From: Paenibacillus_V sp046244365
GTDB lineage: Bacteria; Bacillota; Bacilli; Paenibacillales; NBRC-103111
Reading direction: 5' to 3'
Length of the DNA stretch: 64,000 bases
Assembly: GCF_046244365.1 (NCBI RefSeq)
Contig: NZ_CP176395.1
Span: 6,076,001-6,140,000, forward strand
Shown here: positions 16,291 to 25,738 of the stretch, piece after piece
Layout of the letters: every line of letters starts with the position of its first letter
Numbering within the stretch: position 1 is the stretch's first letter
Notes under the pieces: model-generated
Database searches by the model: none
What the model was told of the DNA's origin: nothing
The model's input: only the letters and a program-made list of their open reading frames with translations
Translations under genes and position numbers: made by a program

Positions 16291-17371
16291 ACGTCACCAC
16301 ATCCGCCGGATCGATCGCGCGCAGTTCCTTGGAGAGCGAAAAATAAAACCTCCCGACGGTTTGACCCGGCGTCTGCGCTACTTTGCCCACCGCTTCCCCC
16401 GCTTCCAGCCAATCGCCCTGCTGCACGCTGGAAGGCTGAAGCAGCCCGTAGGTCGATTGATAGCCGCTGGCGTGCTGCATGACGACGGTAAAACCGGACG
16501 GCTCCCGATTACCGGCAGAAATGACGCGTCCCGTATCCAGCGCACGGACGACCGCGTTCTCCCCAGTCTGCACAACCACCCACGGATGTCCGCTAGCGAA
16601 CGGCTCCAGCAGCTTGCCTTTAACAGGCCGGATGAAGCCATCCGTCGTTTTGGCGACCACCTTCTGCGACTCTTGATCCTTGGTCGAGCGAAACGTCGGC
16701 AGGAACGACGGAGAGCCGCTGAACGTTTCCTTGTACCATGCCGTTATTTTCGCGAACTGCATGTCCTCGTTAAGCGCATAGCGCACCCATTTTTGCCCGG
16801 TTTGAGCCCACGGCTGCGGAGTCTGGTACATGAACCAAATAAAACCGAACAATAACCCGCTGACGAGCAGTTTCACGGCAATCGATCGTTTGGAGGGAAC
16901 GAATCTCCATGGCTCGGGGGGAGTGCCCGGTGAAGCTTGTTTCCCCCTTGCGCCATAGCCGGTCTGCGCCGAATAATAGCCGCCGTACTGGCCGGCTTGC
17001 CCTCCGCTCTCATGTCCGCCGTATCCTTCGGCAGTCGAATTCCAGCCGACGCCTTCCATTGCATCGTCACGCTTGCCGTAGCCGTACTGTTCAAGCAGCT
17101 CCTTCTCCCTCTGCTTCCATACGTATTCTGGATCTTCGAGACGCGGATCATAGCTGCTGCCGGCTTCCGGCCATGCCGGTAAAGCATGTCCCGCTTGCGG
17201 AGCGGCAGGCGCCTGTATGCGGGGCCAAACCCCGTCTCCTTTTCGCTCGTCCACGGAATCCGGGTAATACGGAGACAATCCTTCATTATCTTGAAACTCG
17301 TCCTTATGATGAAGCTGCAGCATCCGGATTCTGTCCTGTCTGCGCTGGCGAACGTTATTTTTCACTTCCAT
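16283..17371 (-). CDS. spoIVFA: SpoIVFA-like regulator with degenerate M23 domain
   Basis: 362 residues. A long, low-complexity cytoplasmic N-terminus (~1-185; rich in G, Q, Y) precedes one membrane segment (~188-206, VKLLVSGLLFGFIWFMYQTP) and a C-terminal LytM/M23 fold from ~245 (PVKGKLLEPFASGHPWVVVQ, GYQSTYGLL). The usual HxH zinc pair is missing at QHASGYQSTYG, so the fold should be non-catalytic, as in SpoIVFA. In Bacillus this protein anchors and inhibits SpoIVFB. The N-terminus is longer than in B. subtilis. Confidence 0.85.
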   Translation of the reverse strand: MEVKNNVRQRRQDRIRMLQLHHKDEFQDNEGLSPYYPDSVDERKGDGVWPRIQAPAAPQAGHALPAWPEAGSSYDPRLEDPEYVWKQREKELLEQYGYGKRDDAMEGVGWNSTAEGYGGHESGGQAGQYGGYYSAQTGYGARGKQASPGTPPEPWRFVPSKRSIAVKLLVSGLLFGFIWFMYQTPQPWAQTGQKWVRYALNEDMQFAKITAWYKETFSGSPSFLPTFRSTKDQESQKVVAKTTDGFIRPVKGKLLEPFASGHPWVVVQTGENAVVRALDTGRVISAGNREPSGFTVVMQHASGYQSTYGLLQPSSVQQGDWLEAGEAVGKVAQTPGQTVGRFYFSLSKELRAIDPADVVTFD

Positions 17372-17522
17372 CCCGCACTCCTCCCTGCATCCCTACTTGT
17401 ACAGCTTATGACGGCGGAAAGCGGAATATGAAGCAACTCGCCCTCCTTAAGTTCACAGCAAGGGAAACCTAATGTTAGGCTGCTAGGAAAGCAAAATGTG
17501 CTCCTTATAATATCCACTCAAA

Positions 17523-17564
17523 AAAAGCGGTTGAGCAGGCATAAAATGCCGCTCAACCGCTTTT
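17523..17564. terminator. Strong hairpin between spoIVFA and the GH95 gene
   Basis: AAAAGCGGTTGAGC and its complement enclose GGCAT/ATGCC, giving a 19-bp stem with one bulge. On the minus strand it ends in a T-run and probably terminates the GH95 transcript 92 bp after its stop. The rest of 17372-17655 holds nothing recognised. Confidence 0.8.
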
Positions 17565-17655
17565 GCTAAAAACTATCGTCTAACTTAGCTCTCTACGTAG
17601 GGGGAAAAGCCCGTTCTAAGGCAGCTTCCCTTCTAAAAGCTTCAGAGCTCGCTGA

Positions 17656-19953
17656 CTACCCCTGGAACGTATACGTTTGTCCCGCTACCGCCTGGAAGCG
17701 AATGTAGGAGCTGTCATACCGCTCGAATCGTTCGATGTCCATACCGGCCGCTTCCGCAAGCGACCCGCTGAACCTCAGCGTACAAGTGCCGTTTTGCGAC
17801 GCTCTTACCGTTAGCTTTGTCAACCGGGACTCCGCCCATTCGAACGCCAACTCGAAACCGCCTCTGGCCCGTAGGCCGCCGACCGATCCTCCGCTCCATT
17901 GCTGCGGCAATGCCGGGAGCAAGTGCAGCTCTTCGCCGTGCGATTGCAAGAGCATTTCGGCAATGCCCGCCGTGCCGCCGAAATTGCCGTCGATCTGGAA
18001 AGGCGGATGAGCATCGAACAAATTAAGGTACGTGGAGGAGCGAAGCAGCGCCATCACGTTATCGTATGCTTGGGCTCCGTCCTTCAGCCGAGCCCACATG
18101 TTGATGATCCATGCCCGGCTCCAACCCGTATGGCCGCCTCCGTTCGCAAGTCTTCGTTCAAGCGTCTGACGCGCCGCTTTAAACAGCTCCGGCGTTTTTT
18201 CCGTCACGAGCTCGCCCGGATGTAGCGCAAACAAGTGAGAAATATGCCGGTGGCCCGCCTCTTTCTCCTCGTAATCCTCAAGCCATTCCATCAGCTGGCC
18301 GTGTCGGCCGATTTGCGGTTGAGGAAGCTTTAGCAGTGCTTTCTCCAGCTCCTCGCGCAGCGACGAATCCGTTCCTAGAGCCGTAGCCGCTTCCAGGCAG
18401 GCATGGAATAACGCATAGACGATCTGGATATCCATCGAAGGCCCCATGCATAGCACGCCGGATTGACCGTTAGGCAGCAAAAAAGTATTTTCCGGAGATA
18501 ACGACGGTCCGGTCACCAGCCGGCCTTTGGGGTCCTCCACCATATAATCGAGGAAAAACTCCGCAGCCTCCTTCATCAAGGGATAGGCGCGTTTCGCCAA
18601 GAAGTCCGTGTTTCCGCCGTACCTGAAGTGCTCCCAATAATGGAGGGCGAACCAAGCGCCGCCCATCGGCCAAATACCGGAAGGCATATGAATGCCGTCG
18701 ATTGCCGTGTCCGCCCATAATCCGGTATTGTGATGCGCGACGAAGCCTCTTGCACCGTATACTTTACTGGCCGTATGCCTGCCTGTGACCCGCATGCGGT
18801 CGACAAGGTCGAAGAGCGCGTCGTGGCACTCCGCCAGATTGCATACTTCCGCCGGCCAGTAATTCATTTGAATGTTGATATTGATCGTATATTTGGACTC
18901 CCACGGCGGCACAAAATTGTTGTTCCAGATGCCCTGCAGATTGGCGGCCATGCTGCCGGGCCGCGAGCTGGCCAGCAGCAGATAGCGGCCGTATTGAAAA
19001 TATAACGATACCAGTCCGTTGTCTTCATTCCCCTGCTGGACCCGCTTCAATCGTTCGTCGGTCGGCAGGCTAAGCAGCTCGCGATCCGACGTTCCGCTTT
19101 CGGTCAGCTTCAATTGAACGCGGTCGAACATCGATCTGTGCTCCGCGATATGATCCGCTTTCAGTCGCTCATAAGGCTTGGCCAGAGCCGAATCTAGCGT
19201 TCGCACGCAAGCTTCCAGCGGATTCGCGGAGCGGAACGAGGTCGCCGCCGCGAGCAGGAAGGTCACGCTGTCCGCACGTTCGACGGAAATGAAATCGCCG
19301 ACCGTACGCACGCTGCCACCTTCTGCCGAAGCATGAAGCACCGCATGGAATGCAACGCCGTCGGGACCGCACTGCCCTTTCATGGCGATTCTGTTCGAAC
19401 CGAGCACGATCGTTCCCCCATCGAACGGACGTCTGCTCAAGTTTGTCGAAACCGTGATGCCCGCAGGCTTATCCGAGGACAGCCGCACGGCAATAACCTG
19501 ATCCGGCGCGCTCGCGAACAGCTCCCGAGTATACCGGACGCCGTCAATCGTATAGCTGACGCTGGCGATCGCGGTTGCCAGGTCAAGCTCGCGGCGGTAT
19601 ATTTCAGCCTTCGCACCATGGCCTTCGAAAGACAAGCTCCAATCGCCGAGCGGCTGGTACGGGCCGAAATATTTCGGCGTTGACGTCATCGCCATTTTGG
19701 CCAAACGCTGTGCCTCCTGCACCTCGCCCGCAAACAGCAGCCGCCTGATCTCCGGCAAATGAGCCGCCGCATCCGGACTGTTTCGATCCTGCGGGCCTCC
19801 GTACCATACGGTATCTTCGTTGAGTTGAATCAGTTCTTCTTCCAGCTTCCCGAAAACCATCCCGCCCAACCGGCCATTGCCGATCGGCAGCGCTTCCACC
19901 CATTGGGACGCCGCTTTGGGGAACCATAGCTTTGTTGCATTCATGTCGCTCAT
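17656..19953 (-). CDS. Glycoside hydrolase family 95 (alpha-L-fucosidase/galactosidase type)
   Basis: 765 residues, full length for GH95. The N-terminal beta domain starts ATKLWFPKAASQWVEALPIG and contains NGRLGGMVFG and LNEDTVWYGG; the (alpha/alpha)6 barrel includes GIWNNNFVPPWESKYTININ and QMNYWPAEVCNLAECH, which hold family catalytic Asn/Asp-type residues; a C-terminal beta domain follows. There is no signal peptide, so it acts on imported oligosaccharides. AAAGGAG precedes the ATG. The gene interrupts the conserved minD/rodA-spoIVFA neighbourhood, which suggests later insertion. Confidence 0.93.
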   Translation of the reverse strand: MSDMNATKLWFPKAASQWVEALPIGNGRLGGMVFGKLEEELIQLNEDTVWYGGPQDRNSPDAAAHLPEIRRLLFAGEVQEAQRLAKMAMTSTPKYFGPYQPLGDWSLSFEGHGAKAEIYRRELDLATAIASVSYTIDGVRYTRELFASAPDQVIAVRLSSDKPAGITVSTNLSRRPFDGGTIVLGSNRIAMKGQCGPDGVAFHAVLHASAEGGSVRTVGDFISVERADSVTFLLAAATSFRSANPLEACVRTLDSALAKPYERLKADHIAEHRSMFDRVQLKLTESGTSDRELLSLPTDERLKRVQQGNEDNGLVSLYFQYGRYLLLASSRPGSMAANLQGIWNNNFVPPWESKYTININIQMNYWPAEVCNLAECHDALFDLVDRMRVTGRHTASKVYGARGFVAHHNTGLWADTAIDGIHMPSGIWPMGGAWFALHYWEHFRYGGNTDFLAKRAYPLMKEAAEFFLDYMVEDPKGRLVTGPSLSPENTFLLPNGQSGVLCMGPSMDIQIVYALFHACLEAATALGTDSSLREELEKALLKLPQPQIGRHGQLMEWLEDYEEKEAGHRHISHLFALHPGELVTEKTPELFKAARQTLERRLANGGGHTGWSRAWIINMWARLKDGAQAYDNVMALLRSSTYLNLFDAHPPFQIDGNFGGTAGIAEMLLQSHGEELHLLPALPQQWSGGSVGGLRARGGFELAFEWAESRLTKLTVRASQNGTCTLRFSGSLAEAAGMDIERFERYDSSYIRFQAVAGQTYTFQG

Positions 19954-20064
19954 CGAGTATGTACTCCTTTTGGCGTGCAGAAGTAGTCTTTGTAATGGTT
20001 ACGCTCCACATTGCGTGGGACAAGCACTTGTCAGATAACTGATATTTTAGCACGGAAAGATGCC

Positions 20065-20271
20065 ATGTGGAAGATCAAATGAGCCGGCCAGCGAGAGGTT
20101 CGTCTCACGGTTCCGTACTGCATCGAGGTTCACGTCGGCAAGTTCAAGAAGCTTGGCGGTTCGCGGGAAGAGATGATGGAAGCGATCGTCGCCGCCTCCG
20201 CCGTCAAAGCCGGAGCCGCGCTCAGTCACAGCGTCAATGCGCTTAACGCTTTCGATCCCCGCACAACCTGA
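20065..20271 (+). pseudogene. Remnant of an AhpD/carboxymuconolactone decarboxylase-like gene
   Basis: Plus-strand frame 20083-20271 reads REVRLTVPYCIEVHVGKF, then GGSREEMMEAIVAASAVKAG and ALSHSVNALN before a TGA. This is the core and C-terminus of the AhpD-like family, in which the CxxxH-type motif (YCIEVH) carries the peroxidatic residues. The frame is closed upstream by an in-frame TGA at 20080-20082 and the N-terminal half is missing, so it is a decayed fragment. It lies antiparallel between the GH95 gene and rodA, at the edge of the inserted segment. Confidence 0.75.
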
Positions 20272-20293
20272 TGGCATCAGGCATGAGGCAAAA

Positions 20294-20329
20294 GAAAGGC
20301 TGCCCACCGATAAAGGGGGACAGCCTTTC
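20294..20329. terminator. Terminator between the AhpD remnant and rodA
   Basis: GAAAGGCTG and CAGCCTTTC around an 18-nt spacer with partial inner pairing; T-runs on both strands. It probably ends the rodA-side transcript. Confidence 0.7.
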
Positions 20330-20382
20330 TTCGTCGAACCGCTATTCGGAACAGAGATTCCGTACCGATTGCACTTACGTGG

Positions 20383-21537
20383 TCAAGCCTCTTTGAACAT
20401 CGAAGGTTTTTCCTGATGAAGCTTCACGCTCATCACGAGTCCGATCGCGATCATGTTGATAAGCAGCGACGTACCTCCGTAGCTGACGAACGGCAGCGTG
20501 ATCCCGGTAATCGGCATCAGCCCGATGAACATGCCGATGTTTTGGAACACTTGGAACACGTACATCGCCACAATCCCGACAATTAAGTACGAGCCGCTTA
20601 AATCGGTCGATTGGATCGAGATCAGAATCATCCTGTAGATGAGCAGAAAATACAACATGAGCAGCACGGCCCCTCCGACAAAGCCGAACTCTTCGCCGAC
20701 GACGACGAAAATGGAATCCGAATACGCGAACGGGATAAAGTTTTTGTGAACCGAATTCCCTTTTAAATAGCCGTCGCCGGTAAGCAGACCGGAGCCGATG
20801 GCGATTTTGGCCCGCTTCGATTGATACTTCTCGTCCTCGGAAACTTGATCCGGCATGATGAACGTGTCAATCCGTTCCACCCAGTGCTTCTTGTTATGAT
20901 CGACGGCAAATTGCTTGATATCGTCGTGAAAATGAATGAACAAATAAAAAAACAAGGTGAGAAAGGCGCCTACAACCGCCGTACCGATCAGAACATGCGT
21001 GTATTTGATATTGCCGATCCAATACAGCCCGAGCAGGATGACCAGGTAGATGACCGCGTTCCCGAGGTCCGGCTGGATAAGCACCAGCACGAACGGCACG
21101 AACACGATCACGCCTACCGGAATGACGTCTCCCAGCAGCCTCAGCTGTTCTCCGTTCCTCTTAGCCATATATGCCGATGCCGCGATGATGATGAGCAGCT
21201 TCACGAGTTCCGCCGGCTGAAACAAGAATCCGCCAGGAAGCTTAAACCAGCCCTTGGCCCCGTTGATTTCCGCGCCGAACAAATACACGGCTACAAGCAA
21301 TAGGATGCCGAACCCGTAAGTAAACCAGGAGGTTTTAATAAAAATGCGAAAATCGAGCAGCGCCACTACTAAAAAAACGACGAAGCTGATCGTGTAAATG
21401 ATCAAGCTTTTGCTGGCGGGAACCTTAATATCGGGATCGTTCAAGGTTGCGCTGTATACGAGCAGCGTGCTAATGACCGCAAAGGCGCATAACAGGAATA
21501 CGATCGACCAGTCAATTTTTTTAATTTTGTCAAGCAA
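20383..21537 (-). CDS. rodA: SEDS-family peptidoglycan polymerase RodA
   Basis: 384 residues with about ten membrane segments. SEDS hallmarks: QPAELVKLLIIIAASAYMAK, LIQPDLGNAVIYL with the catalytic-site Asp, GDGYLKGNSVHKNFIPFAYSDSIF, and the C-terminal TGITLPFVSYGGTSLLINM. It polymerises lipid II for lateral wall growth with a class B PBP and the MreBCD complex encoded next to it. It starts 6 bp after minD, so it is co-transcribed. FtsW is the alternative; the mre/min context favours RodA. Confidence 0.92.
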   Translation of the reverse strand: MLDKIKKIDWSIVFLLCAFAVISTLLVYSATLNDPDIKVPASKSLIIYTISFVVFLVVALLDFRIFIKTSWFTYGFGILLLVAVYLFGAEINGAKGWFKLPGGFLFQPAELVKLLIIIAASAYMAKRNGEQLRLLGDVIPVGVIVFVPFVLVLIQPDLGNAVIYLVILLGLYWIGNIKYTHVLIGTAVVGAFLTLFFYLFIHFHDDIKQFAVDHNKKHWVERIDTFIMPDQVSEDEKYQSKRAKIAIGSGLLTGDGYLKGNSVHKNFIPFAYSDSIFVVVGEEFGFVGGAVLLMLYFLLIYRMILISIQSTDLSGSYLIVGIVAMYVFQVFQNIGMFIGLMPITGITLPFVSYGGTSLLINMIAIGLVMSVKLHQEKPSMFKEA

Positions 21538-21543
21538 GGTGTA

Positions 21544-22338
21544 TCATCCCATTCCGAAAATCTTTCTTACCTTGCTCATAAAGCCCGCACGCTCGTCAAG
21601 CGGCATGAGCGGAACCGAGTCGCCAAGCATGCGGCGTGCGATGTTGCGATAGGCGATGGAAGCTTTGGAGGACGGATTCATCACCGTCGGCTCCCCGATA
21701 TTGACTGCTTTGATGACCGCTTCGTCGTCCGGCACAATACCGAGCAGCTCGACGGCGAGCACGGAGCAAATCTCGTCGATGTCCAGCATATCACCGCTGC
21801 GCACCATATTGTTGCGGACACGATTGATAAGCAGCTTGGGCGAATGAATCTTGTTCGTCTCGAGCAGCCCGATGACCCGGTCCGCATCGCGAACAGCCGT
21901 GCGCTCGGGAGTCGTTACGACGATTGCCTCTTCCGCTCCGGCAACGGCGTTTTTGAAGCCTTGCTCGATTCCGGCCGGACAGTCGATCAGGACGAAATCG
22001 AAGTCCTTCTTCAGCTCGAGGACGATATCGCGGACCTGCTCCGGCGTTACCGCGTCTTTGTCTTTCGTTTGGGCTGCAGGAAGCATGTACAGCTCATCAA
22101 AACGCTTGTCTTTCACGAGCGCCTGCTGCAGACGGCAGCGCCCCTCTACTACGTTGATCAAATCGTACACGATCCGGTTTTCGAGCCCCATGACAACGTC
22201 CAAATTGCGAAGTCCGATGTCGGTGTCGACCATGACGACCTTTTTCCCTTGCAGAGCCAAAGCGGTGCCGATATTAGCTGTCGATGTCGTTTTACCGACT
22301 CCGCCTTTGCCCGCCGTTACGACTATTGCTTTGCCCAT
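21544..22338 (-). CDS. minD: Septum site-determining ATPase MinD
   Basis: 264 residues. The deviant Walker A motif GKGGVGKTTSTANIG (residues ~10-24) and IDCPAGIEQGF (Walker B region) are typical. The C-terminal GFMSKVRKIFGMG is the amphipathic membrane-targeting helix. MinD recruits MinC to the membrane to block polar FtsZ rings. A dispersed hairpin repeat (22356-22413) sits directly upstream of its ribosome-binding site and separates it from minC. Confidence 0.96.
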   Translation of the reverse strand: MGKAIVVTAGKGGVGKTTSTANIGTALALQGKKVVMVDTDIGLRNLDVVMGLENRIVYDLINVVEGRCRLQQALVKDKRFDELYMLPAAQTKDKDAVTPEQVRDIVLELKKDFDFVLIDCPAGIEQGFKNAVAGAEEAIVVTTPERTAVRDADRVIGLLETNKIHSPKLLINRVRNNMVRSGDMLDIDEICSVLAVELLGIVPDDEAVIKAVNIGEPTVMNPSSKASIAYRNIARRMLGDSVPLMPLDERAGFMSKVRKIFGMG

Positions 22339-22355
22339 TGTTCCACTCCCCTAAT

Positions 22356-22413
22356 CCCCAAAAAGTGACGTTAACCTGTCGAAGCTTATTCCGATTACTT
22401 TTCGGGGAGCCCC
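22356..22413. repeat. Dispersed palindromic repeat A, copy 1 (upstream of minD)
   Basis: The ends CCCCAAAAAGTGACGT and ACTTTTCGGGG are nearly inverted, followed by AGCCCC. The same element occurs twice upstream of valS (55560-55616 and 55627-55682). Confidence 0.75.
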
Positions 22414-22430
22414 AGAAACCTGCGAATCCC

Positions 22431-23090
22431 CTATTGTCCGACTACGAGCGAATGCGGGCGCAGCCGTTGCAGATGCTGGATCTTCTCGATCTCCATGACG
22501 TCGTCGCGCACGTAAGCGAACTCCATGTACAGGGTGCCCACTCCCCATTCGTCGGGCGGACGGCTGATCACTTCCGCAATGCGAAGCTGGGTCGGACATA
22601 GCTGCGAGGCCGCGATAATCGCCTCTTTATTGCCTTTCGTGCCGGCATGGGCTGACCCCCGAAGCGCTCCCAATACGTAAATATCGCCGGTAGCCGTTAA
22701 CGTGCCTCCCGGATTGATGTCTCCGAGCAGCATGACGCTGCCTTCGTAGTTGACGATTTGTCCGGAGCGGATCATGCCTTTCATCACCGATAACGAAGAT
22801 GCAGCAGCTTCCGTCTGAAGCGCCACTTCCGAGTCGATCGATTGAATGAGCAGATTGCCGCAGCTGGCGAAACGCTCGCGCAGCCGCTCTTTATCTTCGT
22901 CGCCGACATATCGCTTGCCGAGCTTAATCTGAACATGAATAAGCGGACCGCTCAAAAATTGCTGATGCGTTTTGCTGAGCTTATGCTCAAGCTCGTTCAA
23001 CAGTTCGTCGAACGGGCATGTATCGTCCATCAGAAAGATCAGGCCGTCTTTCACGCCTTTGATCGTCACATGATGCTTTGCTGCGTTCAT
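22431..23090 (-). CDS. minC: Septum site-determining protein MinC
   Basis: 219 residues from MNAAKHHVTIKGVKDGLIFL. The N-terminal FtsZ-inhibiting domain spans ~1-100 and the C-terminal beta-helix ~110-205, with the family pattern RSGQIVNYEGSVMLLGDINP and GDIYVLGALRGSAHAG. It binds MinD and destabilises FtsZ polymers near poles. The start at 23090 is chosen for its GGAGG; the frame is open further upstream. It lies between mreD and minD as in Bacillus. Confidence 0.95.
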   Translation of the reverse strand: MNAAKHHVTIKGVKDGLIFLMDDTCPFDELLNELEHKLSKTHQQFLSGPLIHVQIKLGKRYVGDEDKERLRERFASCGNLLIQSIDSEVALQTEAAASSLSVMKGMIRSGQIVNYEGSVMLLGDINPGGTLTATGDIYVLGALRGSAHAGTKGNKEAIIAASQLCPTQLRIAEVISRPPDEWGVGTLYMEFAYVRDDVMEIEKIQHLQRLRPHSLVVGQ

Positions 23091-23158
23091 ATGCCTACAC
23101 GACCTCCTGACACATACAATTCTGCTTGACAACACCCATTTCCTTCTACGGGGCAAAA

Positions 23159-23689
23159 TTATTCGTCTTCCGCTGCTTGCGGGAAGGCGAGCGGTTCAAG
23201 CAGCTTACGCATCGGAACATAGATCGCTAGAGCGATAAGCAAATCGACCAAGAGACTCGGGACCATTTGATAAAGAAACGTTTGTTCCACATCGTTATGC
23301 GTAATTTGAAAAATACGATAAATGCCGTAATGAATCCATAGAAAAACGAGATTGCCGATCGCAATCAAAAGAAGACTGCTAAAAATGCCACCGCGCGTGC
23401 GCTGTGCCAGCCAGCCCACCAAATAAGCGCAGAAGCCCAAACCAAACGAATACGTACCGATCATCGGTCCGTAATAGACGATATCGTGAAGCAGGCCGAA
23501 GCCCAGACCATAAACCACTCCGCGATGCCTTCCTAAAAAAACGGAAATATAAAGCACGGCGAGAAGAATCAGCTGAGGCGACACCGTCACTTTGGTTTGC
23601 CATACCACAGGAACAAGCAGCTGCAGAACCGTGCCTTCCAGCAAGAATACCAAAAAAAGCAGAGCGATCAGCCAGTGCTGACGCATCAT
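23159..23689 (-). CDS. mreD: Rod shape-determining membrane protein MreD
   Basis: 176 residues with about five hydrophobic segments; LLAVLYISVFLGRHRGVVYGLGFGLLHDIVY is the recognisable MreD part. It is a membrane partner of MreC in the elongasome. Its start overlaps the mreC stop by 4 bp (ATGA), indicating translational coupling. Confidence 0.93.
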   Translation of the reverse strand: MMRQHWLIALLFLVFLLEGTVLQLLVPVVWQTKVTVSPQLILLAVLYISVFLGRHRGVVYGLGFGLLHDIVYYGPMIGTYSFGLGFCAYLVGWLAQRTRGGIFSSLLLIAIGNLVFLWIHYGIYRIFQITHNDVEQTFLYQMVPSLLVDLLIALAIYVPMRKLLEPLAFPQAAEDE

Positions 23690-24561
23690 TCCGTCCCTCC
23701 CCCGGGGCGGTCCACGACAAATACTTCGCGCAAATGACGGAAGCTGGCTTTCGGTTGAATCATCGCTTTATACGTGATGCCGAATTCGCCGACTTCTTTG
23801 GAAACGACCGTACCGATCTCCAGTCCCCGCGGGAATACTTGACCCAATCCGGACGTAACGACGGTATCGCCCACGTTAAACTCCTCGGACCTTTCGATTT
23901 TGGACAAAACAAGGAGCTGGGATTCGCCGACGAAACGCTCGATCAAGCCGAAAGACTCGGTTTCTTTCCCTTTAACGGTCGCTGCGATTCCTTTGGACAT
24001 GTTGTTCGTATCGTCGATGTCGGTAAGCAGCTGTACGGTCGAACTGAAGTCCGATACGACCATGATCCGTCCGATCAGCCCGTCTACGGACATGACGGCC
24101 ATGTTCAGCTTGATCCCGTCTTTCGCCCCGAGATTGATATTGATCGTCTTCACGATCGGGTCGGTGCTGACCGCGATTACTTCCGCCACCCGGTACGTAT
24201 AATTATCCGATTGCTTTTGGCGCTCCGTAAACGCGAGCTGTTCCTTGAAGCGTTTGTTCTGCGCTTCCAGGTCGTTCAGCCGCATCGTATCGCGAGCATA
24301 TTGGGAAAGCGTCATTTTCAAAATTTTGTTTTCCTCATACACGACCCGCAGGTTATGAATGTCCTCAAAGAAACCCGCTACGATGCCTGCGGGTTTGTAA
24401 AACAGCCCCTGTGTCCACGAAACGGTATCCTTAATGAACCGTTCGGGCCATGTCAGCTTTTCTCTTTTGACGATCGTAAGACCGAACAGCGCAATGAATA
24501 CGATTAGAGCCACCATCAGGATGAGCAGCTTCTTATTCCCCATTAATTTAAACAAAACCAA
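23686..24561 (-). CDS. mreC: Rod shape-determining protein MreC
   Basis: 291 residues: one N-terminal membrane anchor (~10-30, LLILMVALIVFIALFGLTIV), a coiled coil (~65-110) and two extracellular beta domains ending in the family VDGLIGRIMVVSDFSSTVQL and VTSGLGQVFPRGLEIGTV segments. It organises the wall-elongation machinery outside the membrane. The true start may be the ATG seven codons in (MGNKKLL). It lies between mreB and mreD. Confidence 0.95.
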   Translation of the reverse strand: MVLFKLMGNKKLLILMVALIVFIALFGLTIVKREKLTWPERFIKDTVSWTQGLFYKPAGIVAGFFEDIHNLRVVYEENKILKMTLSQYARDTMRLNDLEAQNKRFKEQLAFTERQKQSDNYTYRVAEVIAVSTDPIVKTININLGAKDGIKLNMAVMSVDGLIGRIMVVSDFSSTVQLLTDIDDTNNMSKGIAATVKGKETESFGLIERFVGESQLLVLSKIERSEEFNVGDTVVTSGLGQVFPRGLEIGTVVSKEVGEFGITYKAMIQPKASFRHLREVFVVDRPGGGTE

Positions 24562-24646
24562 ACACCTTCTGCCCGTAAAGGTCGTTCACGAAGCGGCTCC
24601 CCTATTCGATTCCAAATGCGGGATGCCGCTTCCGAACGCTCGCGAA

Positions 24647-25681
24647 TTATCTTCTTGACTTGCTGGCAGGACCGGATTTGAGCTTGAACAAATGAATGTT
24701 CTCAAGCGCGCGTCCCGTTCCGATGGCTACGCAATCCAGCGGGTTTTCCGCAACAAGCACCGGCATGCCGGTTTCTCGCGAGAGCAGCTTGTCCAGATTG
24801 CGAAGCAGACCTCCGCCCCCCGTTAGCACGATGCCCCGATCCATGATATCGGCGGCGAGCTCCGGCGGACATTTCTCAAGGGTGACTTTCACGGCATCCA
24901 CGATGCTTCCCACCGTATCGGTCAGCGCATCGGTAATTTCGTCGGAGGTGACGGTGATCGTCTTCGGCAAGCCGGATACGAGGTCACGGCCGCGAATTTC
25001 CATCGTTTCGATCTTCTCCATCGGAAGCGCGGAGCCGACCTCCATTTTCAAGCTCTCCGAGGTTCTTTCGCCGATCATCAAATTATATGTGCGTTTAATG
25101 TATTGCATGATCGCTTCGTCCATTTCATCGCCGGCTACCCGAATAGAACGGCTCGTGACGATGCCGCCAAGCGAGATGACGGCCACCTCGGTCGTGCCGC
25201 CCCCGATATCGACAACCATGCTTCCGGTCGGCTCCCATACCGGCAGATCGGCGCCGATAGCCGCTGCAAACGGCTCCTCGATCGTGTACGCTTCGCGGGC
25301 GCCCGCTTGTCTGGTCGCATCCTCGACAGCACGCTTCTCGACGGCGGTTATGCCGGAAGGGACGCACACCATAACGGACGGGTGACGCTGGAACAAATAG
25401 CGCTGTTTTTGCGCCTGGCGAATAAAATATTTGATCATCGTCGCCGTCGTGTCAAAATCGGCAATGACGCCGTCCTTCATCGGCCTTACGGCGCGGATAT
25501 TGCCCGGTGTGCGGCCAATCATCCTTTTGGCGGATTCGCCTACCGCTTCGATCGTTTTCGTATCGGTACGAAGCGCGACTACGGACGGTTCGCGCACGAC
25601 GATGCCTTTTCCTTTAAGGTAAACGAGCGTATTCGCCGTTCCCAGATCGATTCCCAAGTCTTTCGTGAATCCACCAAACAT
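24647..25681 (-). CDS. mreB: Actin-like cell shape protein MreB
   Basis: 344 residues, the standard length. ATP-binding signatures: DLGTANTLVYLKGKGIVVREPSVVA near the N-terminus (phosphate 1), VVDIGGGTTEVAVISLGG (phosphate 2) and GIVLTGGGGLLRNLD (adenosine motif). It forms membrane-bound filaments that direct lateral wall synthesis. First gene of mreBCD-minCD-rodA. Confidence 0.97.
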   Translation of the reverse strand: MFGGFTKDLGIDLGTANTLVYLKGKGIVVREPSVVALRTDTKTIEAVGESAKRMIGRTPGNIRAVRPMKDGVIADFDTTATMIKYFIRQAQKQRYLFQRHPSVMVCVPSGITAVEKRAVEDATRQAGAREAYTIEEPFAAAIGADLPVWEPTGSMVVDIGGGTTEVAVISLGGIVTSRSIRVAGDEMDEAIMQYIKRTYNLMIGERTSESLKMEVGSALPMEKIETMEIRGRDLVSGLPKTITVTSDEITDALTDTVGSIVDAVKVTLEKCPPELAADIMDRGIVLTGGGGLLRNLDKLLSRETGMPVLVAENPLDCVAIGTGRALENIHLFKLKSGPASKSRR

Positions 25682-25738
25682 GGTTATGCTCCCTTCAATA
25701 ATGAAAGCCCTCTATTGCTTTCCCGAGTAATTATTATA

